A stretch of 64,000 nucleotides of DNA, from NCBI GenBank assembly GCA_002748425.1, contig PDSJ01000023.1:41360-105359 (forward strand), in the 5' to 3' direction. Below the pieces are notes generated by a model. It did no database searches, was not told the origin of the DNA, and saw only the letters and a list, made by a program, of their open reading frames with translations. The stretch is from a candidate division KSB3 bacterium (GTDB lineage: Bacteria; Moduliflexota; Moduliflexia; Moduliflexales; Moduliflexaceae). The translations under genes were made by a program, and so were the position numbers. Positions 1 to 7,911 of this stretch are shown one piece after another (within the stretch, counting starts at the first letter, position 1; each line of letters begins with the position of its first letter).

Positions 1-2
1 AC

Positions 3-935
3 AACAGGATCAATGGGACATTTCTGGCAGAATTGGTGGATGCAATCGGACGTCACCGGGTTATTGTGGCAGTGGATGCGCTGAACCGTAAGATCGTGAC
101 GCGAGGCTGGAAACATCAGACCGAGATGTCGTTGTTCAGGGCGGTCGAGCAACTGGAGCCGTATGCCTCGGAATTCCTGTTTACCTGTGTTGAGCGCGAA
201 GGCACAATGAAAGGGGCTGATTTCGAACAGATTACGGAATTGAAAAACTCCACTAGCCGTCATATTACCGTGGCCGGGGGCGTTGCAAGCGTGGAAGAAG
301 TCATTGAAATTGCGAAAATCGGATGCGACGTGCAGCTTGGTATGGCCCTGTATACGGGGAAGATCGACTTGGCAGAGTCTTTTGTGGAGAGCCTGGACTG
401 GAGTAAGGCCGAATTGATGCCGACGGTGATGCAGGACGAAAACGGTCAGGTGCTGAAGTTGGCCTACAGTACGAAAGAGGCGTTGAGAAAAGCACTTGAT
501 ACGGACAATATGGATTATTACTCGCGTTCCCGACGATGGTCTTGGACTGGAGGCGAGCGTCCCAACTCTTCTCAGACCTTGATTCGCCTGCGTGCCGATT
601 GCGACCGCGATGCGGTCCTGGCAACTGTCAAACAAAGCGCTGCCGTCTGCCGTAATGAGACCTGTTCCTGTTTCAGCGATCGCAGATTTAGCTTGCAGAA
701 ACTCCATGAGATGCTCTCAGAGCCGTTTGAGGTGCAAGATGCCGCATCTTTGAGTCTTGGAACGATCAAGGCCAACGTCCTGCAAAAAGCTGCTGATGTC
801 GTGAAGGCTGAGACCAACGATGAGATTGTCCGGGAAGCTGCTGATGTCGTGTACATGCTAAGTGCACTGCTGGCAAAAAAGACCATCTCGATTGATGAGG
901 TCTTTGCCGAACTCACCCGGCGGAAGAGACTGTAG
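3..935 (+). CDS. HisA-HisI-HisE-like fusion protein, 5' end outside window
   Basis: The frame stays open to the left edge, so the N-terminus is missing and 310 residues remain. The first part resembles the C-terminal half of HisA (ProFAR isomerase barrel): VIVAVDA, a GW, an EGTMKG in place of the usual DGTLxG, GGVAS and an ALYTG end. The middle resembles HisI (phosphoribosyl-AMP cyclohydrolase): YSRSR, DCDRD and CSCF. The end resembles HisE (phosphoribosyl-ATP pyrophosphatase): EAADVVY. These are three histidine-pathway activities. Several catalytic positions differ: the HisI CH is CR, the W-KG loop is WTGG, and the HisE EExxE motif reads QKAAD. The domain order is seen; whether the enzyme activities survive is doubtful. 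Confidence 0.75.
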   Translation, partial: NRINGTFLAELVDAIGRHRVIVAVDALNRKIVTRGWKHQTEMSLFRAVEQLEPYASEFLFTCVEREGTMKGADFEQITELKNSTSRHITVAGGVASVEEVIEIAKIGCDVQLGMALYTGKIDLAESFVESLDWSKAELMPTVMQDENGQVLKLAYSTKEALRKALDTDNMDYYSRSRRWSWTGGERPNSSQTLIRLRADCDRDAVLATVKQSAAVCRNETCSCFSDRRFSLQKLHEMLSEPFEVQDAASLSLGTIKANVLQKAADVVKAETNDEIVREAADVVYMLSALLAKKTISIDEVFAELTRRKRL

Positions 936-998
936 ATACTGTTCGACACAAAGAAACGCAACACGCCGGAAAGCAGATTGCACTGTTGTCTGCTCCGT

Positions 999-1199
999 AT
1001 GGACTTTGTGAGGGAATACCTCGCCAGTGGACATGTGGATGACAGTGAAATGGATCCACCGGTCGAGGCGATTGGAAATTTGAGCCGTTTTGACTATTCG
1101 ATGGATCAGATTTATACAGAGGTGTTTTTTTCTGATGGCGACGATATAAAGAATTTGTACTTGATCAGGTACGAGCATTGCACAGCGTGTATCCATTAA
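999..1199 (+). CDS. Small hypothetical protein
   Basis: A 66-codon frame from an ATG, lying between the HisA-like gene and the glycosyltransferase and overlapping the start of the latter by about 20 bases. The composition is acidic and its codon use looks like that of its neighbours, but I see no recognisable motif, signal peptide or strong ribosome binding site. It may be a real small protein or chance open sequence. No function is proposed. Confidence 0.3.
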   Translation: MDFVREYLASGHVDDSEMDPPVEAIGNLSRFDYSMDQIYTEVFFSDGDDIKNLYLIRYEHCTACIH

Positions 1200-2215
1200 C
1201 GGCTGAACGTATTCTGGTGATTCAGCTTCGGCAGGTGGGTGATGTACTGTTGACAACCCCAGCGGTCAAGGTGTTGCGGGAGGCCTGTCCCAACGCTCAT
1301 CTCAGTTATCTGACCGAGGAAGGCCCGGCGAAACTGTTGCAAGGCAACCCGCATATTGACGAACTGTTGATTCGGGATCGTCATGGCGGTATCTTCCAGG
1401 ATATTAAGCTGATTCGTCGCCTGCAAAAGGAAAAATTCGATCTGCTTATCGATTTTTTCTGCAATCCCCGCAGCGGCTGGATAGCGCTGTTCAGTGGGGC
1501 CACAGATCGCATCGCCGCTTATCATGCCGGACGTTCGTGGTATTATACGCAGACGCCGAACATTCCGAGCGGCATCGGCTATGCTCCTGAAGACAGGTTA
1601 GCCCTTTTGAGGGCTGTTGGTATAAAGGGCGAGCTGCATGCTCCGGTGCTTATGGTTCCTGAAAGTGCGCGGCGTTATATTGAGAATTTTATCACAAAAA
1701 AGGGTATTTTGAAAAAGAATCGTCGTGCCGGTGGGCCTCTGGTGACCATCGATCCGACAAGCCGGCGTCAGGCCAAACGGTGGATTCCGGAACGCTATGC
1801 TCGACTCGCCGACCTTCTGACAGAGAAACATGACGCCAGAGTCATGTTTCTCTGGGGACCCGGAGAAAAAGAGATGCTGCAAGAATTCCTGCAGTGCGGA
1901 ACACATCAGCATCTGCTTGCTCCTCCGACGGACCTCATGCAACTTGCGGCTCTGATCGAAGAAAGCGATCTGCATATTGGAAATTGTTCTGCGCCGCGTC
2001 ATATTGCGGTCGCGGTCGGAACGCCCTCGTTGACAGTAATGGGGCCGACAAAACCGGAAAACTGGACCTATCCTGATTCGAAGCATCAGGTCGTGCAGGG
2101 AGATGTTCCGTGTCTGGGCTGCCAGAAAACTGTCTGCGGATCCCATGACTGCATGAAGGTCTTGACTGTACAGACAGTCTTTGAGGCTGCAGAACCGCTT
2201 ATCGGAAAAAAATGA
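1178..2215 (+). CDS. Family 9 glycosyltransferase (heptosyltransferase-like)
   Basis: Resembles GT9 heptosyltransferases (WaaF/WaaC type), which transfer ADP-heptose to the LPS inner core in the cytoplasm. Seen: an N-terminal Rossmann start (RILVIQLRQVGDVLLTTP), a central W-IPERYARLADLL, and a C-terminal donor-site segment GNCSAPRHIAVAVGTPS with MGPT. The family usually has GxDSGxxH, so the Asp is Cys here. The tail carries a cysteine cluster (CLGC, VCG, DC) found in many GT9 members. The length of 345 residues is normal. The start is uncertain: TTG at 1178 or GTG at 1187 both precede the conserved RILVI. The exact acceptor sugar cannot be read from sequence. Confidence 0.82.
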   Translation: MHSVYPLTAERILVIQLRQVGDVLLTTPAVKVLREACPNAHLSYLTEEGPAKLLQGNPHIDELLIRDRHGGIFQDIKLIRRLQKEKFDLLIDFFCNPRSGWIALFSGATDRIAAYHAGRSWYYTQTPNIPSGIGYAPEDRLALLRAVGIKGELHAPVLMVPESARRYIENFITKKGILKKNRRAGGPLVTIDPTSRRQAKRWIPERYARLADLLTEKHDARVMFLWGPGEKEMLQEFLQCGTHQHLLAPPTDLMQLAALIEESDLHIGNCSAPRHIAVAVGTPSLTVMGPTKPENWTYPDSKHQVVQGDVPCLGCQKTVCGSHDCMKVLTVQTVFEAAEPLIGKK

Positions 2216-2334
2216 TCGTGGGGCAAATGCCAGACAGCGTGTTTTTCTTTCATAAATCAGCTCGGTGCTCGCAGGAGTGTTGATGACCATAGGAGTCAAT
2301 CTTTTTTCCATGCAAGAACGATGTTCTTAACACT

Positions 2335-3741
2335 ATGACAAAACGAATTTTAGTTGTCGATGACGAGAAGGTCTTTTCCAGTTATCTTGAACAGATTCTC
2401 ACACGCAAGGGCCTTGAGTCCGAAGTCGCTCATAACGGCGAAGAGGCTTTGGCGAAGTGCGAGCAATCAAATTACGATCTGGTGATTTCGGATATTAAAA
2501 TGCCGAAAATGAGCGGCCTGGAATTTCTGAAAGCTGTCCGCGAACGCAGCCTGAAGCCGGGAAATGAACGCCTGGCGGAAATGGGCTTTATCATCATGAC
2601 CGCTCACGGCAGCGTTGAAACGGCTGTGGAGGCGATGAAGCTGGGAGCGAACGATTATATCACCAAACCGTTCAATGCTCAGGAAGTCCTGCTGGTAATC
2701 GAAAAAGTTTTTGATCAAAAGCAGTTACAGAAAGAGAATCAATACCTGCAAGGCGAGGTCCAGGGCAAATACAGCGTTGAGAATATTATCAGCGAGAGTC
2801 CCCGGATGGATCGGGTCTTTGAGCTGATCTCCAATGTTGCGCCGACTGACTCGACCGTGCTGGTTCAGGGAGAAACTGGAACCGGTAAGGAACTGGTGGC
2901 CCGGGCTGTCCATTACATCAGTTCCCGGAAGCAGCATCGCTTCGTGGCCGTGAATTGCGGGGCCTTAACAGATAATTTGCTGGAAAGCGAATTGTTTGGT
3001 CATGAAAAGGGGGCATTTACCGGTGCGATTCGCCAGAAAATTGGAAAGTTTGAACTGGCGGATCGAGGGACGCTTTTTCTAGATGAAATCGGCAATGTCT
3101 CGCCCGCCATGCAGATGAAACTTCTGCGGGTGCTTCAGGAGCGCCATTTCGAACGGGTTGGTGGAACCCGTACGATCGAAGTCGATGTGCGTATTATTTC
3201 GGCGACGAATGAAGATTTGGAAAAATCCGTGGCCGACGGCCGGTTCCGGGAAGATCTCTACTACCGTATCAATGTGATTCCGATCGTTCTCCCTCCGCTT
3301 CGACAACGTCGGGAAGACATCCCGCTGCTCGCCGGACATTATGTTGAACAACTGAGTCACGGTCGGATCAAGGAAGTCTCGGACGGAGCGCTTCATACCT
3401 TGATGAGCTATGACTGGCCGGGGAATATTCGTGAACTGATCAATATCATCGAACGCTCGATCCTGCTGGAACGTGGACCGGTGTTGAAAAGCGTTGACTT
3501 ACCGACCCGTATGCGCCGTAAAGATGAACGTTCCCGGCTGATGGATTTCAATGAAGAGCTTCCTCTGGAGGCAGTTCGTGAACAGGCGATCGATATTGTG
3601 GAAAAAGAGTATATGATACGTATTCTGCAAAAATACCGAGGCAGTATCAAAAGAACTGCCGAACATGCCGGCTTGACGACACGCAGCATTCACGGGAAGA
3701 TGAAGAAATTCGAGCTGCGTAAGGAGGATTATAAAAATTAA
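2335..3741 (+). CDS. Sigma-54-dependent NtrC-family response regulator
   Basis: A 468-residue transcription activator in the usual three parts. The receiver domain (about 1-125) has the DD pair near 9-10, phospho-acceptor D53 in ISDIKMP and the switch K in ITKPF. The AAA+ domain has Walker A GETGTGKE (about 179-186), the sigma-54 contact loop GAFTGA (about 226-231) and Walker B LFLDEIG. A Fis-type helix-turn-helix lies in the last 45 residues. Such proteins open sigma-54 promoters after phosphorylation. No sensor kinase gene is nearby, so the cognate kinase is elsewhere. The next gene downstream, a large membrane protein, is a candidate target by position only. Confidence 0.95.
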   Translation: MTKRILVVDDEKVFSSYLEQILTRKGLESEVAHNGEEALAKCEQSNYDLVISDIKMPKMSGLEFLKAVRERSLKPGNERLAEMGFIIMTAHGSVETAVEAMKLGANDYITKPFNAQEVLLVIEKVFDQKQLQKENQYLQGEVQGKYSVENIISESPRMDRVFELISNVAPTDSTVLVQGETGTGKELVARAVHYISSRKQHRFVAVNCGALTDNLLESELFGHEKGAFTGAIRQKIGKFELADRGTLFLDEIGNVSPAMQMKLLRVLQERHFERVGGTRTIEVDVRIISATNEDLEKSVADGRFREDLYYRINVIPIVLPPLRQRREDIPLLAGHYVEQLSHGRIKEVSDGALHTLMSYDWPGNIRELINIIERSILLERGPVLKSVDLPTRMRRKDERSRLMDFNEELPLEAVREQAIDIVEKEYMIRILQKYRGSIKRTAEHAGLTTRSIHGKMKKFELRKEDYKN

Positions 3742-3855
3742 ATATATCGTCCCTAAGACACGTACATGTATAAACGTTTCGTTTCTGCGTTTCTGCGTGG
3801 AAAGGCCTTGCAGGAACGTTTCAGGGGTCGGTCTTAAACGAAGGTGCTTGTATTC

Positions 3856-6105
3856 ATGAAAAACATTTTTTTGATCAGCCTGTTTGTCTGTATTGGTCTG
3901 AGCTGCATTCTTCGTTCTGAGGCTCAGGATTTCTCGCCTTCTGGACGACGCCTGTCTTCGAAGCTGCAACTGGCAGTGGATCCGGGAGAGATCGTCTTAA
4001 CTAAGGGGATCGAAGTCGGCTCGGAGGAGAAAAAAATTCAACTGATCGTTCGAGAAACCAGTGGCTTCAAAACCGCTGAACTGGAATTGGTCGCGCGGCC
4101 GTTCATCGAGATGAACAGCGGCGACAGCGTTGATGTGAATATTATCAAGGTCGAATTGTCCAAACAGCATGTTCCTCTTAAAGCAGGGGGATTGCAGCGG
4201 ATCGAATTGATTATCGGTGGCTTCAGACAGGCCGGCAGCTACCTCGGCGGCATTACAATTCACGATAGTATCAGCGGCGAACGGCAAGAGATCGATATTC
4301 GGGTCAGCGTGAAGGATTCCTGGCATCTGCCTGTCGCCGTGCTCTTGATTGCAGTGCTTGCCGCCTCCGGAGTCAACTCCTGGGCGGGCAAAGGCCGTAA
4401 AAAGAACCGTTTTGACAAAGAGATCTCGGACTGGTATAGGCATATCGAGCAAGAAGACGTGGAGTTCGATTCTTATCTTTCCGAAGCAGAAGGGTTTTTA
4501 GAAAAGGCACGGGCCTATAATCAGGACTTCCAGTTTCTGCAGACCGAGGACGCTTTGAGCGCCACAGCGCAGAAATTCCGGCTTTACGAGCAGCGTAAGC
4601 AAGGCAGTGAAGCCCTGCGGATGAAGATTCAGGATTTCTTAGGGACTGTGCGGGACTTAGGCGAAAACGATCAGCAAAGCCTGAAGATCAGCGATCAACT
4701 GATCCAGCTTCTTCCCAAAATTCAGGGTGGCTATGAAGAGAGCGAAGCGATCTTCAAGCAGGTCGTGCTCTTTTTCGAAGCGTATCGCATGGCCCGGAGG
4801 GATTTTCAGCATGCGCGGGAAAAATTGACCAGCAATCTGGACTATGTTAAAAAAGCCGATCGTAGTAAAATTGAACTTATCTTCGGTGACATCGAACGCT
4901 TGCTGAACACTGCCGAGACCATGACTGGGCTCGACGAAGTGAATCTTTTACTGCGAAAAGTTGCCTACGAGCTGTCTCCAGAAAAAATTAACGAGAATAT
5001 CTTCCGTTCTCAGCGCTATCAGAAAGCCCTTGACGAGCAGCGTGAACAAGTCGAAAATGTCACCGGCCAGCAAGCCCGGCGTATTGTGGATGCGCTTTAC
5101 GGGCAGGCCCGGAACGCTCTGGAAGACAACCGCTACGAAGATGTCGATGAAGCGTTGCAGAAACTGACGAAAAGTCTGGAAATCGTCGGGCAGATCAAGC
5201 AGGCAGAGAAGCGGCTCAAAGGACGCGATGCGAAAATGACTGAGCTGCGCCGTCTGATCCGTGATGCAAAAACGTATCTTGAAGGCGGCTCATGGGATGG
5301 AATTCAACGTGCAGCCTACGATGTTAATCAGGTCCTGGAAATCCTGGACGGGGTACGCAAGCACTACGAAGAGTTTCCTTCTGTTGAGGAGCAATCCCGT
5401 CCTGCCGGGGACGCTGAAACGAGTGCGCAGAGCCAGCAAGAAGCTGAAGTCCCCCCAACAGGCGGGGAGGAGGGCGCTCAATTACGGCGCTTAAGTCCTG
5501 AAGACTTGCGGAAAAATCTCGATCATCTTCTGGAGCAGGCCCTACAATACCCTCGCCTGCGCGACAAAATGGCGTCTTGGCGCACTTATTGCGAAAAGCT
5601 GTTGCAATTCAACGAGTTACGTGAAATGTTCGCGTATCTGGACGTGATTCGGGAGGAGCTGGAACTCTATACCAAAATCCAGACCATCCGGGCGCAAATG
5701 GGTGAACGGACTTTTCAGTCAGTGCAGCAGTTGCTTGAGCAGGCTGAACAGCTCATACTGCTGGACAGTTATGAAGATCGCGCCGCCTTTCATCGTGCCG
5801 AAGTACTGGCTGCCGCTGCCAGTGCCCTGTGGGAAGAAAAACAGACGGTCGGGGACTTCGAACAGGTCATCTCCACGATCCGTTCGCCCAGACTTGCGAC
5901 GAAATTGGTTACCGGAGGCAGCCTGAGCGCCTATTTTGCTGCTGCCGTCGCCCTCGGATTCCAGTCTCTGTATGCTCCGAGTCCGGACTTTGGTGCGGTT
6001 CTTTTCGAAGATTATTTTTCGCTTGTCCTCTGGGCTTTTGGCTTCCAGGGCGTTAAAATGACCGCAGTGAATGTGTACGAAGCGTATTTTAAAAAGGAAC
6101 GTTGA
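3856..6105 (+). CDS. Large coiled-coil membrane protein of unknown function
   Basis: 749 residues. I chose ATG 3856 because an AAGGTG lies about 8 bases before it and a signal-like hydrophobic start follows (MKNIFLISLFVCIGLSC); an in-frame GTG sits at 3844. Next comes a beta-rich, probably periplasmic domain of about 125 residues ending in a GSYLGGI-type Ig-like strand. A membrane helix follows (VAVLLIAVLAASG), then about 500 residues of charged helical coiled coil, and two hydrophobic helices at the C-terminus. It follows the NtrC-type regulator by about 115 bases. I do not recognise the family. The topology suggests a periplasmic sensor or anchor head joined to a long cytoplasmic coiled coil. 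Confidence 0.8.
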   Translation: MKNIFLISLFVCIGLSCILRSEAQDFSPSGRRLSSKLQLAVDPGEIVLTKGIEVGSEEKKIQLIVRETSGFKTAELELVARPFIEMNSGDSVDVNIIKVELSKQHVPLKAGGLQRIELIIGGFRQAGSYLGGITIHDSISGERQEIDIRVSVKDSWHLPVAVLLIAVLAASGVNSWAGKGRKKNRFDKEISDWYRHIEQEDVEFDSYLSEAEGFLEKARAYNQDFQFLQTEDALSATAQKFRLYEQRKQGSEALRMKIQDFLGTVRDLGENDQQSLKISDQLIQLLPKIQGGYEESEAIFKQVVLFFEAYRMARRDFQHAREKLTSNLDYVKKADRSKIELIFGDIERLLNTAETMTGLDEVNLLLRKVAYELSPEKINENIFRSQRYQKALDEQREQVENVTGQQARRIVDALYGQARNALEDNRYEDVDEALQKLTKSLEIVGQIKQAEKRLKGRDAKMTELRRLIRDAKTYLEGGSWDGIQRAAYDVNQVLEILDGVRKHYEEFPSVEEQSRPAGDAETSAQSQQEAEVPPTGGEEGAQLRRLSPEDLRKNLDHLLEQALQYPRLRDKMASWRTYCEKLLQFNELREMFAYLDVIREELELYTKIQTIRAQMGERTFQSVQQLLEQAEQLILLDSYEDRAAFHRAEVLAAAASALWEEKQTVGDFEQVISTIRSPRLATKLVTGGSLSAYFAAAVALGFQSLYAPSPDFGAVLFEDYFSLVLWAFGFQGVKMTAVNVYEAYFKKER

Positions 6106-6120
6106 AAAAATGCCTTCATG

Positions 6121-6597
6121 TTAAGGAAGAAGGAGAGGCTGCGACGGCTCGTGTCTTTCAGCGTGTGCTTGAGCGGTTTCATGGTCTGTGGTGGCATAGC
6201 AGTAACGACAGCCGTGAAGGCAACTGTTGTAAGCGCCGATGTCACGGCTGGCGTACATCCGCAGCCTTAAAACTGATATAACAGCGCTCAGTAGCCCCTT
6301 TGAGTCGTTCTGCAAGGCGGGAAAATTTTTCAACGACTGCGTCGACAGGTAGCTGGCTGGAGAGTACGATCGGATCGAAACGCCAAAGCACATGTTGAGG
6401 TGAATAGCGATCTGCCAGAGTGTGAAAGCTTTCAAGTACTATTTCTGCAGGCGGGACAAAAGCTTCCAGCGGCGCTCTGTAATCCCTTAAGGTGAGATGG
6501 AAGCACGCGTTGTAACACCCCGTGCGTCAAGTTCCGGCAAGTGCGGCAGCAGGGGCAGATAATTCCGCGACCAGAAAACGATGGCAAGGACATCCTC
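6121..6597 (-). pseudogene. Relic of a DUF1848 (radical-SAM-like) gene
   Basis: The minus strand carries three legible blocks of a DUF1848 protein in different frames. The first reads EDVLAIVFWSRN then LPLLPHLPELDARG (about 6597-6520). A second frame then gives HTLADRYSPQHVLWRFDPIV and FSRLAERLKGATERCYISFK. The first frame returns with SRDIGAYNSCLHGCRYCYA at the C-terminal end. The expected N-terminus and about 100 residues before the cysteine cluster are missing. At least two frame changes and one internal deletion are therefore present. The family is known for a C-terminal CxxxCxxC-type cluster; this copy cannot be functional. It lies directly downstream of lpxH on the same strand. Confidence 0.85.
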
Positions 6598-6723
6598 TCA
6601 GAATCGTTGCCAGGTTAACAGACTCCTGCCTTGGCGGTACATTTTCAGCTGAGAGAGTTTCTGTAAATAATTTTCTTCTTGAGAATGCGTGTCGTTCAGC
6701 GCCAGGAACACAGGCAGCGAGGG

Positions 6724-7461
6724 TCAGTCTGGGAAGTGGTGGAAGGCGCAGATCCCCTGCGCTGAGATGCTCAAATAGCGGTGCTCGTCTTTCCAGGCCG
6801 GGAGCGTAATGAGTTGTCTGCCGCTGTGATTGCTGGATGCCGGGAGGACTCGCTCTTCGTGGAAGTGACCGAGCACAATAGTGTCGTAACCCTGATCCCA
6901 GAGACCTTGGGCATATTCCTGACAGCTTTTATGAGGAAAGGCGCTTTTATGGCGTTGGTTGCTTTGGCGGAATGAGCGCTCTAAGTGATGAACACAGGCG
7001 ACCGCGAATCTCTTTGGAAGCAGGGTGAACGCATTGAAGATGAAGACATTACGCGAAAAACGCCGCCAAAATTGATATTGTCTGTCGTGCAGGTTGACAA
7101 GATCGCCATGCGAAAAGTAGATTGAATGCTGCCCGAACTGACGTTGGGCGGCCTCCTGTGCAATCTCGTGAAAGGGGAAACCCAGATAGCGATGGGCTAA
7201 AAAATAATCACGATTACCCTCGACGTACAAGAGAGAGATGCCATCTTCCCTGAGCGTCTGGAGCATTTCGATCACCGGAAGATGGTGAGAGAGTTCCATT
7301 GCAGCAGTTCCAATCCAGATGTTAAAGAGATCACCGAGGAGGTAGAGGGCCTGAATGCCGCTTGTCCGGCAAGAGTGTAAAAAGCTCAGAAAATGTTCGA
7401 GTTCTTGGTCGAGAGCCTCGAGGTGAGCATCTGCGAGAACAATTGTTTCACTGTGACGCAT
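6724..7461 (-). CDS. lpxH: LpxH-like UDP-2,3-diacylglucosamine diphosphatase
   Basis: A calcineurin-type metallophosphoesterase of 245 residues that fits LpxH, which cleaves UDP-diacylglucosamine to lipid X at the inner membrane in lipid A synthesis. The metal motifs are in order: DAH near residue 11, LGDLFNIWIG, VEGNRDYF, FSHGDLVN and GHFHEE. The LGDLFxxWIG and GNRDYF segments are the LpxH-specific signatures. The HGD segment is followed by NLHDRQYQFWRR rather than the common CTDD-Y pattern, so it is a divergent member. It is the last intact gene of the run plsX-cutA-lpxH, which fits an envelope lipid operon. The nearby DUF1848 relic does not affect it. Confidence 0.85.
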   Translation of the reverse strand: MRHSETIVLADAHLEALDQELEHFLSFLHSCRTSGIQALYLLGDLFNIWIGTAAMELSHHLPVIEMLQTLREDGISLLYVEGNRDYFLAHRYLGFPFHEIAQEAAQRQFGQHSIYFSHGDLVNLHDRQYQFWRRFSRNVFIFNAFTLLPKRFAVACVHHLERSFRQSNQRHKSAFPHKSCQEYAQGLWDQGYDTIVLGHFHEERVLPASSNHSGRQLITLPAWKDEHRYLSISAQGICAFHHFPD

Positions 7462-7515
7462 ATTTTCTTCGTTGGCAGAAAGGAATGGCTCGATCTGTAA
7501 AACGGTTGTGTGGCT

Positions 7516-7884
7516 TTATACGCTCGCGCGCGCTATGTTAAAAAGGCTTGATCCGGTTTCACGTCCAATCCAGCGGAGATATGCTTCTGAACCAGCTGCG
7601 ATCGGGATCGCGATAATTTCCGGGAGATCGTAACTGTGAAGCCTCGTGACGATTGCTTCGATTTGGGGGAACAATTCGGCGCGGCTCTTGAGTAATAACA
7701 GAACCTCCTCTTCTCGTTCAAGAGACCCTTCCCAGCAAAAAATCGATCGAAGGCCTGGGATAATATTGCCACACGCCGCCAGTCGACGCTCCACAAGTGT
7801 TGAGGCAATCTGCTCGGCTTCTGCTTCCGAAGAGCATGTCACAAGACATATGATGCAGGCTGTGTTTGCATGTTGCATAATCAC
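7516..7884 (-). CDS. cutA: CutA1 divalent-ion tolerance protein
   Basis: 122 residues matching the trimeric CutA1 family: LVTCSSEAEAEQIASTLVERRLAACGN in two parts, then FCWEGSLE, an EEVLLLLKS strand, the LHSYDLPEIIAIPI core and SEAYLRWI near the end. The family is linked to copper and other divalent-cation tolerance, but its biochemical role is unsettled. It lies 27 bases after plsX and about 55 bases before lpxH, so all three are probably co-transcribed. The start is ATG 7884, a few residues longer than the family minimum. Confidence 0.93.
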   Translation of the reverse strand: MIMQHANTACIICLVTCSSEAEAEQIASTLVERRLAACGNIIPGLRSIFCWEGSLEREEEVLLLLKSRAELFPQIEAIVTRLHSYDLPEIIAIPIAAGSEAYLRWIGRETGSSLFNIARASV

Positions 7885-7911
7885 TCCAGAACCTCAATTA
7901 AGGTCGATTCC

